NCBI GenBank assembly: GCA_012841065.1
Contig: DUVI01000009.1
Span: 1-42,959, forward strand
Length of the DNA stretch: 42,959 bases
From: Bacillota bacterium
GTDB taxonomy: Bacteria; Bacillota; Sulfobacillia; Fermentithermobacillales; Fermentithermobacillaceae
Direction: 5' to 3'
Shown: positions 1 to 9,052 of the stretch, in pieces
Numbering within the stretch: position 1 is the first letter of the stretch
How the letters are laid out: each line of letters begins with the position of its first letter
Made by a program: the position numbers and the translations under genes
Notes under the pieces: generated by a model
Databases searched by the model: none
Seen by the model: only the letters and a program-made list of their open reading frames with translations
Told to the model about the DNA's origin: nothing

Positions 1-684
1 ATAACCGTCAGGGATGTTGAGTCTAAGACAGAACTTAGAAACCTAGGAGTACCGTTGGAAATACAAGTAACCGCAGACCCGGCGTTCTTGCTCGACCCGT
101 CTCCAGAACACGTAGCTGATTCCATCCTAAGAGCCCACGGGATCGATCCCTCCAAGCCGATTGTATGGATGGCTTTGCGCCGGATGAACACGCCGGCGTG
201 GCTGCTGCAGCATCTGGTGGATGTGGTGATTTGGTTAAGGGAAGAAGGCTTCCAACCTGGTTTTCTGGTCATGCAACAACGTGACCTGGAAATAGCTCAG
301 AGCCTGAACCGCGAGCTGGTTTCAGCCGGGCAACAGCCCATGGGTAGCGTATCAGGCATTTCGCCTGAAGACGCCTTAGGCGTGCTGGGAAAAGGAGAGT
401 ATTGCCTCGGGATGCGCTTGCACACGTTGATTCTTTCGGCCAGGGTTCAGGTACCGTTTATGGGAATAGAAATAGACCCCAAGATCGGTGCCTTCTGCAG
501 GAGCGCCGGTTGCCCGATCCTGCCTAACCCCGATCCTGAAGGGCCGAATTTCAACGTCAAGGACGAATTGGAGCGCCTCATGCGGAACAGAGATGTTCTA
601 AGACAGGCGCTCGGCAAACAGCTGCCCCGGTTCCGCTCGCTGGCACAGGAAAACATAGACATGGTTCTGAGTTGCCTGGAGTGA
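1..684 (+). CDS. csaB: Polysaccharide pyruvyl transferase CsaB, C-terminal part (5' end outside window)
   Basis: The frame is open from base 1, so the gene begins upstream of the window; the TTG at 55 is internal. About 227 residues are visible. CsaB transfers pyruvate from phosphoenolpyruvate to secondary cell-wall polysaccharide, creating the ligand bound by SLH domains of S-layer proteins. Visible family features are a central DPAFLL segment and the late GMRLHTLILSA motif followed by a DPKIGAF segment, both typical of the pyruvyl transferase fold. It is one of two plus-strand genes here and is convergent with the minus-strand block. No clear terminator is seen in the 26 bp to the next stop codon. 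The wecA/wecB homologues in this window would supply the related wall-polymer precursors (inference). Confidence 0.88.
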   Translation: MTVRDVESKTELRNLGVPLEIQVTADPAFLLDPSPEHVADSILRAHGIDPSKPIVWMALRRMNTPAWLLQHLVDVVIWLREEGFQPGFLVMQQRDLEIAQSLNRELVSAGQQPMGSVSGISPEDALGVLGKGEYCLGMRLHTLILSARVQVPFMGIEIDPKIGAFCRSAGCPILPNPDPEGPNFNVKDELERLMRNRDVLRQALGKQLPRFRSLAQENIDMVLSCLE

Positions 685-710
685 GGCCCCTCAACAACCC
701 GTAACTGAAG

Positions 711-1130
711 TCATTCTATTGTAAAATCGCCCCGCACCATAGCGATAGCAGCAGATACGGCTTTAATGCCCCTTCCGTCATCCCTGGGCACAATCAACAG
801 GTGGTTACTTGGAACCGCCTCGCCGCCCCTGAGGTCCACGCCCCCGGTAACATCGCACAGCCCACCAAGTTCTGAGTCTATTACAGTAGCTTGTCCACCT
901 CTGAGGATAATCTCGGTTCCCGAATAGCCTTTCAGGATCTGCCCCGGAGCAAGTTCAACCACGCGCATTTTTAGTTTGGAGTCAACATACGCCCGCGTAA
1001 CCAAGGGGTCACCTTCGCTTCCCGGCAAAGGCATGTCTGAAGCAGCAAATCCTTTACCGAGCCATCCTAGCACAGCTCCTGCGACTATCAGTAGAACTGC
1101 ATAAACCATTAGTCGCTTCTTACTTGCCAT
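711..1130 (-). CDS. Small membrane-anchored or secreted protein of unknown function
   Basis: 139 residues. An N-terminal hydrophobic segment (about residues 8-28) after a KKR basic start looks like a signal anchor or uncleaved signal peptide. The rest is soluble and resembles, from memory, a conserved Bacillota family with a GSEGDPLVTRAYVD-like start, a GTEIILRGG segment and a late HLLIVPRDDGRG segment; no function is known to me. The start ATG has a good SD (GAAAGGAG, about 7 nt away). It lies 26 nt downstream of prfB and probably shares its transcript. The last residues (MVRGDFTI) are also typical of the remembered family, so the ORF is complete. Confidence 0.7.
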   Translation of the reverse strand: MASKKRLMVYAVLLIVAGAVLGWLGKGFAASDMPLPGSEGDPLVTRAYVDSKLKMRVVELAPGQILKGYSGTEIILRGGQATVIDSELGGLCDVTGGVDLRGGEAVPSNHLLIVPRDDGRGIKAVSAAIAMVRGDFTIE

Positions 1131-1156
1131 TTTCGGGCTCTCCTTTCCCCTTCTCC

Positions 1157-2258
1157 CTACCCTGAAGCATTCTGCCTCAGTTTGGCGTATATGAAATCGT
1201 CAATGCCGCCGTCCATCACCCTCTCAACACTGCCGGCTTCAACCCCGGTGCGGTGATCTTTGACCAAGGTATACGGCTGGAACACATAAGACCTTATCTG
1301 GCTGCCCCATGCGATTTCCTTGTGAGGCCCTCTGAGCGCCTCAATTTGCTTCAGCCGCTCTTCTTCCTTGAGTGCGAGGAGTTTGGCTTTTAGCATCCTC
1401 ATAGCTACGAGCCGGTTGGAATGCTGGGAACGCTCGTTTTGGCACGTTACCACTATGCCTGTAGGAATATGGGTTATCCTCACCGCCGAATCGGTCTTGT
1501 TTACATGCTGCCCCCCTGCACCGGAAGATCTGAAAGTGTCGATCTTCAGTTCTTCGGGTTTTATGTCTATCTCAGTATCCTCCTCGATTTCCGGCAGCAC
1601 ATCGACGGATGCAAAAGAGGTATGCCGGCGTTGGTTTGCATCAAACGGAGAAATCCTCACAAGCCTGTGAACGCCTTTCTCAGTGCGCAGAAAACCGTAG
1701 GCATAGTCTCCCCTCACAGAAAAACTCACGCTTTTGAGGCCGGCTTCTTCGCCAGGGAGGATATCAAGGGTCTCAATCTTGAACCCTTTGCGCTCAGCCC
1801 ATCGGGAATACATCCGGTAAAGCATGCTCACCCAATCCATAGCTTCAGTACCGCCTGCACCTGCATGGAGCGTCACGATGGCATCCCGCGAGTCATATTC
1901 GCCTGAGAGGAGCGTTTCAAGTTCAAAATCGCGCACTTTAACGGCAGCTTCATTGGCAGCCCCGGTAAGATCATCCATGAGCCCCATGTCGCCTTCTTCC
2001 TCAGCCAGCCGGGCAATTTCGATGCTGTCCCTGATAAGGACCTCTAGTTCCCTGTACCGCCCTATCTTGCTTTCAATCCGGCTGATGTCGGTTCCAACTC
2101 TCCGGGCCCTCTGTTGATCCTGCCAAATTGACGGATCTTCCATCTGTTGCTTCAGTTGTGCAAGTTGCTGCTCAAGTTGTGGAAAGTCAAAGAGACCTCC
2201 CGATATTGCTTAATCTTTCCTGCAGCGTCTCAAATTCACTGATAATCTCTTCGTACAT
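1157..2258 (-). CDS. prfB: Peptide chain release factor 2 (RF2), made by programmed +1 frameshift
   Basis: RF2 reads UGA and UAA stop codons and triggers peptide release on the ribosome. Translation starts at ATG 2258 after an AGGGGGA SD, runs 23 codons to CTT (2192-2190), meets an in-frame TGA (2189-2187), and continues in the +1 frame at GAC (2188-2186). The product is about 366 residues, the usual RF2 length. The anticodon-like SPF tripeptide is at about residues 203-205 and the catalytic GAGGQ at about 246-250; that Gln is methylated by PrmC, whose gene ends this window. Starting at ATG 2143 would lose the first 38 residues. It is followed by the small anchored protein gene and preceded by secA (46 nt). 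The frameshift is a known autoregulatory device, not a defect. Confidence 0.95.
2186..2201 (-). promoter_or_regulatory. prfB: prfB programmed +1 frameshift site
   Basis: On the minus strand GGGAGG (2201-2196) is followed by TCT and then CTT TGA C. This is the canonical RF2 recoding signal: an SD-like stimulator three nucleotides before a slippery CTT next to an in-frame UGA followed by C. When RF2 is scarce, the ribosome slips +1 and makes full-length RF2. Both reading frames join into an uninterrupted RF2 protein, so a sequencing error is unlikely. Confidence 0.95.
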
Positions 2259-2304
2259 GCAAATTCCCCCTATATTCTAGATTTAAGTATGGTATTCAAG
2301 CGCA

Positions 2305-5040
2305 TTATGCAAGTTTACCACAGCAATTCTTGTATTTCTTACCGCTTCCGCACGGACACGGGGCATTGCGCCCTACCTTCCGCCTGGGGTCTTGTGTCGC
2401 GGGCTTAGCGCCGGCAGCCCTCCCTCCGGAAGTTGCAGCACCGGTTGCGGGAGCAGCTACCGTAACCCGGCGCCGGGCAGATTCACCGCTTCCTGATATA
2501 GTTACCCTGAAAATATAGCTCACGGTGTCTCTTTCAATACTCTGAACCATAGCTTGGAACATCTCGTAACCCTCCTTTTGATACTCAAGGAGGGGATCCC
2601 TTTGGCCGTAGGCCCGCAAACCAATTCCCTTTCTCAGACCGTCCATGGCCTGAAGTTGCCCTATCCATTTCTGATCTACCACTCTCAGAAGTATCAGGCG
2701 TTCAATTGCTTGGAAGTGTTCACCCAAGGTCTCAGCCTTTTGTCTGTATGCTGCATCAAAAATGTGCTTCACAGCCTCAATGGCCTCATCCCTGGATCCG
2801 GCCTGCTCAAGTTGATGCCTGAAATCTGCTTCGGGCAGTATTTCGTTAAGGTAAGACCCCAGTCCTGATAAGTCAACTTCTGCATCGGATGTACCTGGTG
2901 CCCAGTACAAGTCAAAACCCAAATCGATTGTCCTGTGCATCATCCCAAGGACTATGCCTGAGAGATCATCGCTTCCGAGCACTTCACGCCGCTGGGCGTA
3001 AATCACTTCCCGCTGTTTGTTCAAAACGTTGTCGTATTCAAGCACATTCTTCCTGATTGAAAAGTTGTGAGCTTCTATCCTCTTCTGGGCGGTTTCCACC
3101 GATTTGGTGATCAGCGGGTGTTCTATAGGTTCATCTTCAGGAAACCCAATTTTGTCCATTACACTTCCAATCAGGTCCCCGCCAAACAGCCTCATGAGTT
3201 CGTCTTCTATGGACAAGTAGAATCTTGAGGAACCAGGATCGCCTTGCCTGCCTGCCCGTCCTCTCAACTGGTTGTCAATCCGCCTTGCTTCATGCCTTTC
3301 AGTGCCGATCACATGCAGGCCGCCTAAGGCCACAACCTCCTCGTGCTCCCTGTCTGTAAGTTGCCTAGCGTCTTCATAGAGTGATTGATACCGCTCCCGC
3401 GCCTTGATTACAGACTCCAGATATTCATCTGTTTCCCCGGAGTTTATCTTCTCAACCATTGCCTGTGGAAGCACTTTTTCAGCAGCCACTGCAATCACAT
3501 CAGGATCGAAACCCTCTTTCCTCAGCGCCGAACGGGCCATGAACTCGGGGTTCCCACCCAGGAGTATGTCGGTGCCCCTGCCTGCCATGTTGGTGGCTAT
3601 TGTCACAGCACCTTTTCTTCCGGCTTGGGCGACTATCTCAGCTTCCCTTTCGTGATGTTTGGCGTTGAGCACCTCATGGGGAATTCCCCTGGTTTTCAAC
3701 ATCCTCGACAAGACCTCAGATTTCTCAACCGACCTGGTACCTACCAGCACAGGCCGCCCGATTTTATGAAGCTCAACTATCTCTTCCACCACGGCTTGGA
3801 ACTTAGCTTTCTCCGTGGCCCAAATGGAATCGGGCATAGCGGTCCTAATGAGAGGCTTATTAGGCGGTATCGATACCACATCAATACCGTAAATCTCAAT
3901 GAACTCTGACTCCTCAGTAGCAGCGGTGCCTGTCATGCCTGCCAGCTTTTTGTACATCCTGAAGAAGTTCTGCACCGTTATGGTGGCAAGGGTGTCAGAT
4001 TCTTCCCGTACTTGAACCCCTTCTTTAGCTTCTATGGCCTGGTGAAGCCCGTCAGAAAACCGCCTGCCGGGCAAAATACGCCCGGTAAACTCATCAACTA
4101 TGAGCACTTCACCGTCTTTCACCACATAGTCCACATCCCGGTGCATGAGCTCCTTTGCCTTTACCGCCTGCTTAACATAGTGTTCAATGCCGATATTTTC
4201 CTCTGAAGAAATGTCATCTATCTCAAGCCATTCCTCAATCCGGGCAATCCCTTCTTCAGTGAAAGCGATCACCTTGGCCTTTTCCTCAACGGTGTAATGT
4301 TTGTCACGCTTCAAATTGTCAGCCAAGACCTTGAACTTACGGTACCTGTCTGTGGTGCCCTGGATTTGTCCTGAGATGATAAGAGGAGTTCTTGCCTCGT
4401 CTATGAGGATCGAGTCTACTTCATCGATTATGGCGTAATCAAGGACGCCCTGGACCAAATCCTGCTTGTGCAGTGCCATATTGTCTCTCAAGTAATCAAA
4501 GCCAAATTCAGTATTGGTTCCGTATATGATTGGGCAGGAATAAGAACGCTGTTTCGCAACAGGATCCATGCCCGGAACCACCAAACCTACGTCCAAGCCC
4601 AGGAAACGGTAGATCTGGCCCATCCACTCCCTGTCCCTTGAGGCCAAGTAGTCGTTAACCGTGACCACATGGACGGTGGAGCCGCCTATGGCATTAAGGT
4701 ATGCAGGTAAGGTCGCAACCAACGTCTTGCCCTCGCCCGTCTGCATCTCGGCAATCCTTCCCTGGTGCAGAACAATGCCGCCCATTATCTGGACATCGAA
4801 ATGCCTCATATCGAGGACTCGTCGGGCTACCTCACGTACAACTGCAAAAGCTTCAGGAAGCAAGTTGTCAAGGGATTCGCCCCTGGAAGTGCGCTCCCGG
4901 AACTCCCGGGTCTTATCTTGGAGTTCCTGGTCTGAAAGCCGCCTCATACCAGGCTCAAACTCTGATACAGCCGCAACGGTACGAGACAGTTTGCGTAATT
5001 CCCGATCATTAGGATCAAACAGTTTTCTCAGTATAGACAC
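2305..5040 (-). CDS. secA: Preprotein translocase ATPase SecA
   Basis: 911 residues, a normal full-length SecA. It is the motor that pushes unfolded preproteins through SecYEG at the membrane using ATP. Visible features are Walker A TGEGKT at residues 101-106, the DEVDS Walker B at 206-210, the later [12 protein letters not shown] helicase motif, and the C-terminal zinc-binding [13 protein letters not shown] tail that binds SecB or phospholipid. Translation starts at GTG 5040, with an AAGGGGAT SD about 4 nt upstream and a family-typical N-terminus ([14 protein letters not shown]). It is followed 46 nt later by prfB, a gene pair common in Bacillota. Nothing is truncated. Confidence 0.97.
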   Translation of the reverse strand: MSILRKLFDPNDRELRKLSRTVAAVSEFEPGMRRLSDQELQDKTREFRERTSRGESLDNLLPEAFAVVREVARRVLDMRHFDVQIMGGIVLHQGRIAEMQTGEGKTLVATLPAYLNAIGGSTVHVVTVNDYLASRDREWMGQIYRFLGLDVGLVVPGMDPVAKQRSYSCPIIYGTNTEFGFDYLRDNMALHKQDLVQGVLDYAIIDEVDSILIDEARTPLIISGQIQGTTDRYRKFKVLADNLKRDKHYTVEEKAKVIAFTEEGIARIEEWLEIDDISSEENIGIEHYVKQAVKAKELMHRDVDYVVKDGEVLIVDEFTGRILPGRRFSDGLHQAIEAKEGVQVREESDTLATITVQNFFRMYKKLAGMTGTAATEESEFIEIYGIDVVSIPPNKPLIRTAMPDSIWATEKAKFQAVVEEIVELHKIGRPVLVGTRSVEKSEVLSRMLKTRGIPHEVLNAKHHEREAEIVAQAGRKGAVTIATNMAGRGTDILLGGNPEFMARSALRKEGFDPDVIAVAAEKVLPQAMVEKINSGETDEYLESVIKARERYQSLYEDARQLTDREHEEVVALGGLHVIGTERHEARRIDNQLRGRAGRQGDPGSSRFYLSIEDELMRLFGGDLIGSVMDKIGFPEDEPIEHPLITKSVETAQKRIEAHNFSIRKNVLEYDNVLNKQREVIYAQRREVLGSDDLSGIVLGMMHRTIDLGFDLYWAPGTSDAEVDLSGLGSYLNEILPEADFRHQLEQAGSRDEAIEAVKHIFDAAYRQKAETLGEHFQAIERLILLRVVDQKWIGQLQAMDGLRKGIGLRAYGQRDPLLEYQKEGYEMFQAMVQSIERDTVSYIFRVTISGSGESARRRVTVAAPATGAATSGGRAAGAKPATQDPRRKVGRNAPCPCGSGKKYKNCCGKLA

Positions 5041-5091
5041 AGCTATCCCCTTCTCCAGGTACCGGTTGAGATTTGTCCCGGACGGCCATGT

Positions 5092-5664
5092 TCAGTTAAT
5101 TCTAGCATCCTTTCGGGCTTCAGGGAAACCGCGGTGCAGCGTGTGAAGGATAAACCACAGGACGCCGGCAGCCATCAAAATATCTCCGACGCTGAAGGTG
5201 GTAGGGGTCTTAGACAAGAATCTCCACCCGAAAATGTCTGCAAGCCACCTAAGTCTTGCGTCGCCGGTGATTGCCTGGTGGGTGAGGCTCGAGCCCAGAG
5301 CTTGCACCTGGCTGTCAAGCAAGCCGGTCCCTATGCCATTGGGGTCAACGGGCATCCTTCCCCCATTGGCTATTATCACGAGGCAATTGAGAAACATCCC
5401 TGAGGCCATGGGAACAAACCCCGGAAGCTTGAGGTTGGGGTAAAGCCCGTAGAAGAGCATAAGGTAAGTGGCCAAAGATATGGCGGTGCATAAAGCAGGT
5501 GAAGGTTCAACCTTTCCTTGCAGCAACAAGACGGAACCAAACTTTACCGCGAAAGAACCCAGAATCCAACCGAAACGCTCAAGTTTCAATTCGCCAAGCC
5601 TCGAAAGTTTCCCCCCTGACAGCACACCCAAGACAAGGGAGAGTACCACCAGAAACCTGAACAA
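5092..5664 (-). CDS. DUF5317-like polytopic membrane protein
   Basis: 190 residues, mostly hydrophobic, with about five predicted membrane helices (near residues 3-18, 33-50, 60-77, 82-100 and a last one near 163-178). The order of helices and the loop with NGGRMPVDP resemble the DUF5317 family as I remember it; its function is unknown. The start is a TTG at 5664 with a GAGGAAG SD embedded in the end of the upstream HD-GYP gene, whose stop codon lies only 4 nt away, so the two are translationally linked. The constant partnership suggests a sensory or regulatory accessory of the HD-GYP enzyme (inference). Confidence 0.72.
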   Translation of the reverse strand: MFRFLVVLSLVLGVLSGGKLSRLGELKLERFGWILGSFAVKFGSVLLLQGKVEPSPALCTAISLATYLMLFYGLYPNLKLPGFVPMASGMFLNCLVIIANGGRMPVDPNGIGTGLLDSQVQALGSSLTHQAITGDARLRWLADIFGWRFLSKTPTTFSVGDILMAAGVLWFILHTLHRGFPEARKDARIN

Positions 5665-5668
5665 GGCA

Positions 5669-6934
5669 TCACTTCCTCAGCAACTCTTGGTCGATGATTT
5701 GAACCATCGCTTCAACAACTTTAGGATCGAACTGACTACCTGAGCACGCCAACAGTTCTTTCTTTGCTTCTTCATATGACATCTTTTCTTTGTAAGGCCT
5801 GTCGGTGGTCATGGCATCGAAAGCATCAGCACATGCTATTATGCGGGCACCCAGGGGAATCTCTTCGCCTGCCAGCCCGTCCGGAAACCCTGTACCGTCC
5901 GATCTTTCGTGATGGTGCCTCACCCACTGTTCGCCTTTTCCAAGGAACTTCATTACTTTGATTATGTCGGCACCAATCTCGCTGTGCTTTTTCATCATTT
6001 CGTATTCGTCGTAAGTGAAGGGGCCTTCTTTCTTCAAGAGGCTGTCCGACATACCTACTTTGCCTACGTCGTGGAGTAGCCCCACGTATTTTATGAGTTC
6101 CACTTCTTCATCGCCCAGTCCCAGGCGCTTGGCAAGTTTGCCCGAATACTCTGAGACCCTCACCGAATGGCCGTGGGTATATGAATCCCGGGCGTCCAGG
6201 GCGATGCTCAAGGCAGCTGCCATTTCGCTGTAGGTTTCCCACAAGTCTATGTACTTCTGCAGCGAAACCTTGGTAACTAAAAGGGGCAAGTAGAAAAACA
6301 CCAGCACCAACGGTCCTGTCTGCTGGACTACCAGCACCATAAGCGCCCCAACCGGAAACAAGGCGAACATGTTCGGAAGCATCCACACAATGTTCCGCCG
6401 CCATATGCTGGTAAACGAAGTTCTCAGCTGGAGGGCAAGCCCTTGGCCGATGAGAATCGCGTTGAGAAGCGTGAACGCTGATGCAGCTAATACAAACGCA
6501 AACAGTCCCCTAGGGAACTCAATGCTCCCAAACCCGCCATACATCAAGCCATATACTTTGGCAAACACATAGGCGCATACCGTCAACATACCCCTGTTGA
6601 ACAACACCACGCCCAGAGGTACCTCGCCTGTCAAGTCCCTCTTGCGTAACGTGGCCAGTGCAGCTACCCACATGCCTATTGCAGGCCCGTACATCACAAT
6701 CGCCGTGAACATAAGAGGGGTAGCCATGGAAGCAGTACCCTTTCCCCTGGGAAACGGCACCGCTACCGCTTCGCCACACGCAACCATCACACCTATGAAA
6801 ATCACGTCAGCTACAGTGTAGCCGTCCTGAAACTCGGGGATGTGGGTTGCGAGAAGGATGATGCCCAGGCCCGCGATGCCCCAAACATATGCGTTAAACA
6901 GACTGAATCGTTTTTTCAATGCCGGACACCTCAT
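5669..6934 (-). CDS. Membrane-bound HD-GYP domain phosphodiesterase
   Basis: 421 residues. The N-terminal half (about 12-225) has some seven or eight hydrophobic helices forming a membrane sensor region; a short helical linker leads to an HD-GYP domain (about 235-421). Metal and catalytic motifs are present: HD at 288-289, HHHE at 340-343, and GTGFPDG at 347-353, where the name-giving GYP reads GFP. HD-GYP enzymes hydrolyse cyclic di-GMP, sometimes other cyclic dinucleotides, so it may link a membrane signal to motility (inference). The ATG at 6934 lacks an SD; the TTG at 6919, preceded by AGGTG, is an equally plausible start. It is followed at 4 nt by the DUF5317-like gene. Confidence 0.88.
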   Translation of the reverse strand: MRCPALKKRFSLFNAYVWGIAGLGIILLATHIPEFQDGYTVADVIFIGVMVACGEAVAVPFPRGKGTASMATPLMFTAIVMYGPAIGMWVAALATLRKRDLTGEVPLGVVLFNRGMLTVCAYVFAKVYGLMYGGFGSIEFPRGLFAFVLAASAFTLLNAILIGQGLALQLRTSFTSIWRRNIVWMLPNMFALFPVGALMVLVVQQTGPLVLVFFYLPLLVTKVSLQKYIDLWETYSEMAAALSIALDARDSYTHGHSVRVSEYSGKLAKRLGLGDEEVELIKYVGLLHDVGKVGMSDSLLKKEGPFTYDEYEMMKKHSEIGADIIKVMKFLGKGEQWVRHHHERSDGTGFPDGLAGEEIPLGARIIACADAFDAMTTDRPYKEKMSYEEAKKELLACSGSQFDPKVVEAMVQIIDQELLRK

Positions 6935-6961
6935 AGAAGAGCCGACAGCCCTATCCAGTCG

Positions 6962-7039
6962 TTAGCCCAACTGGAAACAAGCAGCTCCAGCCAATAGAAG
7001 TGTAAGGATGGCAAGGATCGCCTTGAGAACCTTGTTCAC
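6962..7039 (-). CDS. Possible 25-residue hydrophobic peptide upstream of HD-GYP
   Basis: A GTG (7039-7037) with a GGGGGTG SD 5 nt upstream opens 25 codons ending in TAA (6964-6962), 27 nt before the HD-GYP start. The peptide begins MNKVLKAILAIL and continues with a Leu/Ala run and one Cys, so it would be a single membrane helix. It could be a small membrane protein or a leader peptide that controls HD-GYP translation. I do not recognise it; the length is within chance, and only the SD, the amphipathic start and the operon position support it. Confidence 0.35.
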   Translation of the reverse strand: MNKVLKAILAILTLLLAGAACFQLG

Positions 7040-7159
7040 TGAGACACCCCCGTTACCTGCTTGTATCCGAACCGCTAATTCAGATCCCCACTGACTCCGC
7101 TGGAATGAATTTCAGGCTGTCGGCACTATGGATCTGTTCTACATAATAGTCCAGTTTCC

Positions 7160-7193
7160 TTTTTACTGATCAGTCAAAATCTCGTCACGAGAT
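7160..7193. promoter_or_regulatory. Two adjacent dyads upstream of the HD-GYP operon
   Basis: A 10-bp perfect palindrome ACTGATCAGT (7165-7174), flanked by T and A runs, is followed 4 bp later by a 15-bp dyad ATCTCGT-C-ACGAGAT (7179-7193). They lie between the end of the upstream 216-residue gene (7207) and the HD-GYP leader. They could be protein-binding sites or a weak terminator of the upstream gene, as the minus strand reads CGAGATTTTG after the second dyad. The rest of the 6935-7206 gap shows only the small ORF at 6962-7039. Confidence 0.35.
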
Positions 7194-7206
7194 ATGCCGA
7201 GTTGTC

Positions 7207-7857
7207 TTAGCCATCTAACAGCACAGGAAATCTGCGGTTAATCGCATCCAAGGTAGCTCTGACCACAGATTCCCTTTCATCGTAGGTAATCGGGCAAGAA
7301 CCGCTAAGCATTACCTGCTGCCCATCATCAACAAGTGTGACCGTCACAAGGGCTATCTTGGCGGCCTTGGACTGGGCTACTGTAACGTCGTGCAACGAAA
7401 TCTTGGTCTTGGGCGACAAGAACTTCGACAAAGCGTCCAGGGTTGCCTCTGCGGCAAGCCTAAGCCATCGGTTGGGCGTGGGAATCCCTTTGGCATTCCC
7501 GGATACCAAGGCCTTCCCCAAGCCTATTTCCACTGTCACTTCCGCCTCGTCCTTGCCGGATGTGAGGGAAATCCGCGTGAGCACCGGTCTGCCCTTGTCC
7601 CTTACATCCCCTTCCTGACCCAACTGGGCTATCGAGATCTTCCGCCTGTCTACCGCGATGCCACAAGCTGCCAGAATCGCCGATTCGGCGTCCCGCGCTA
7701 TGTACCTAGGTGAGCGCCCCGAACGCGCCAGTACATGGATTTCTTCTATTCCCCCATCGTTGCCGAACACTACTCTGCACGCCATAACGTCTTTGATTTT
7801 CTCAACAGTGCTTTCAAGTTCTCTCGCTCTAGCTAACTCATCAGGCATGACTGACAC
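7207..7857 (-). CDS. Conserved-looking protein of unknown function
   Basis: 216 residues, soluble, no signal or membrane helix. The N-terminal part has EKIKDVMACRVVF and EIHVLA segments, then a SPRYIARDAESA segment and a RRKISIAQ segment around residues 50-85; a second half has repeated strand-rich blocks (VTVEIG, VTVTLV). I recall similar proteins in Clostridia and Actinobacteria without a known role. The start is ambiguous: GTG 7857 has AAGGAT upstream, ATG 7848 has GGGGTG upstream. It lies 58 nt downstream of the 371-residue unknown gene and likely shares its transcript. The regular alternation of charged and hydrophobic residues suggests a compact alpha/beta fold, but no catalytic motif is recognisable. 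Confidence 0.7.
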   Translation of the reverse strand: MSVMPDELARARELESTVEKIKDVMACRVVFGNDGGIEEIHVLARSGRSPRYIARDAESAILAACGIAVDRRKISIAQLGQEGDVRDKGRPVLTRISLTSGKDEAEVTVEIGLGKALVSGNAKGIPTPNRWLRLAAEATLDALSKFLSPKTKISLHDVTVAQSKAAKIALVTVTLVDDGQQVMLSGSCPITYDERESVVRATLDAINRRFPVLLDG

Positions 7858-7915
7858 CCCGTATCCTTAGTGGCCTGGCCAGACTCAACCTTGGCATAGG
7901 GGAGTTGGAGCGGCA

Positions 7916-9031
7916 CTACCCAATTCCTTCTCTCTCTCTTACCACCATTTCGGCCAGGATCCACAACCCTGCAGCCACAAGGCTATGGCCTCCCAGAATA
8001 ACCGGAATAGGTGATTCCCAGGCACACCGTGTGAACTCCCTTACCCACTCATCACCAATCTGCTCGTACCTGCCCAGATCGGACTGGAACCTGTCCCAAT
8101 CCGAGACCTTCTTGTTCAGGTGAGCGAAGATTACCCTGCTATCAATAAAGGCAAGATCACATACCCTTGAGAGGTATTCGAAAAACTTGCCGGAACCAAG
8201 TTCTTCGACCATGTACCCGATCAGGGAGACCACTTCACCGCGTTCATCCCGACCAAGGGCCTTCATACCTCTTTCTTCGGAATAGACCCGCATTCTGTGA
8301 ACCATGTTCGTGTTAATATACTGGATTACAGAAGGGCCCACTCTCCCAAGCACGGCGATCTCCCGGGAATCCTGTCTCAAGATCCTCAGGGCCTGCTCCA
8401 ACTTGTGTCTGGGCCAATCCAAGGATTCGATCGCTTCAAGCGCCCTGGGACCACAGTCGGGATGCATCCCGAGAATCTGAATATCTACTGGTGTATCAAG
8501 GTCGAAATTAATCCGGCCTGAGTTCGGAATCAATATCCGGCTCATGCCGATGCCGCGCAATAGGTTACCTAAAGCATTGTCTGACTCTGGAAGCTCAATT
8601 TCATCGATAGCTCTGGCAGGTGTAAATGCGACCAGATCTGCAGACTGTACATTGTTGACAACTACAACGTTCCTGTTTGCTTTAAGAGTAAGGGCAATTT
8701 CATCGAATTCACTGCAATTCATAAGAGGGGCGGCAGCTCCCCCCATGTAGATCACATTGTTCAAGTTGTGCTTGACAATCATCTCCCTTAACCGTACGCC
8801 AAAATGGAACTGACGTGCGTCTGAGTCAAAGTCCACTTCTGCAAGTCCGGAAGCTTGATCGGCCAGTTCTTCGTTATTGGTTACCAAGATCATCCTGTCG
8901 ATTTCTGAAGCCAGTGCCAATTTAGACAAAGTGTCGAGCACCACTTGAGTGCGAACGTACCTTATTGCCTGGTCAAGGGAGGTTTGAGCTTGCCCTCCTT
9001 CAAAAATGACTGCAGTTACCGGTCGATCCAT
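7916..9031 (-). CDS. Unknown protein with nucleotidyltransferase-like N-terminal half
   Basis: 371 residues, soluble. The first half looks like a Rossmann or GT-A type alpha/beta domain: AVIFEGG near the start, DRMILVTNN near residues 44-52, VIYMGGAAAPL near 93-103, and an FDLDTPVDIQ segment near 173-182 that recalls the DxDTPxD motif of MobA/CofC-like NTP transferases. The second half is mainly helical. The exact substrate cannot be told; a CofC-like guanylyltransferase or a sugar nucleotidyltransferase relative are alternatives. ATG 9031 starts the gene 21 nt after the hpf stop, so it may belong to the hpf transcript, followed by the 216-residue unknown. Confidence 0.6.
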   Translation of the reverse strand: MDRPVTAVIFEGGQAQTSLDQAIRYVRTQVVLDTLSKLALASEIDRMILVTNNEELADQASGLAEVDFDSDARQFHFGVRLREMIVKHNLNNVIYMGGAAAPLMNCSEFDEIALTLKANRNVVVVNNVQSADLVAFTPARAIDEIELPESDNALGNLLRGIGMSRILIPNSGRINFDLDTPVDIQILGMHPDCGPRALEAIESLDWPRHKLEQALRILRQDSREIAVLGRVGPSVIQYINTNMVHRMRVYSEERGMKALGRDERGEVVSLIGYMVEELGSGKFFEYLSRVCDLAFIDSRVIFAHLNKKVSDWDRFQSDLGRYEQIGDEWVREFTRCAWESPIPVILGGHSLVAAGLWILAEMVVREREGIG

Positions 9032-9052
9032 GTAGCGCCTCCGCCCTCGGAG

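Noticed and set aside
1157-2143. prfB starting at ATG 2143
   Set aside because: The upstream in-frame start with an exact RF2 frameshift signal restores the normal N-terminus and length.
3385-3909. Plus-strand open frame of 174 codons inside secA
   Set aside because: Antisense to highly conserved SecA motifs, with no recognisable domain.
7040-7161. c-di-GMP riboswitch before the HD-GYP gene
   Set aside because: A GGTAACGGGGGT piece looked faintly like the end of a GEMM-I element, but the conserved core and tetraloop/receptor parts are absent.
7179-7193. Rho-independent terminator after the 216-residue gene
   Set aside because: The stem is only 6 bp with moderate GC and four Ts; kept only as a dyad of unknown role.
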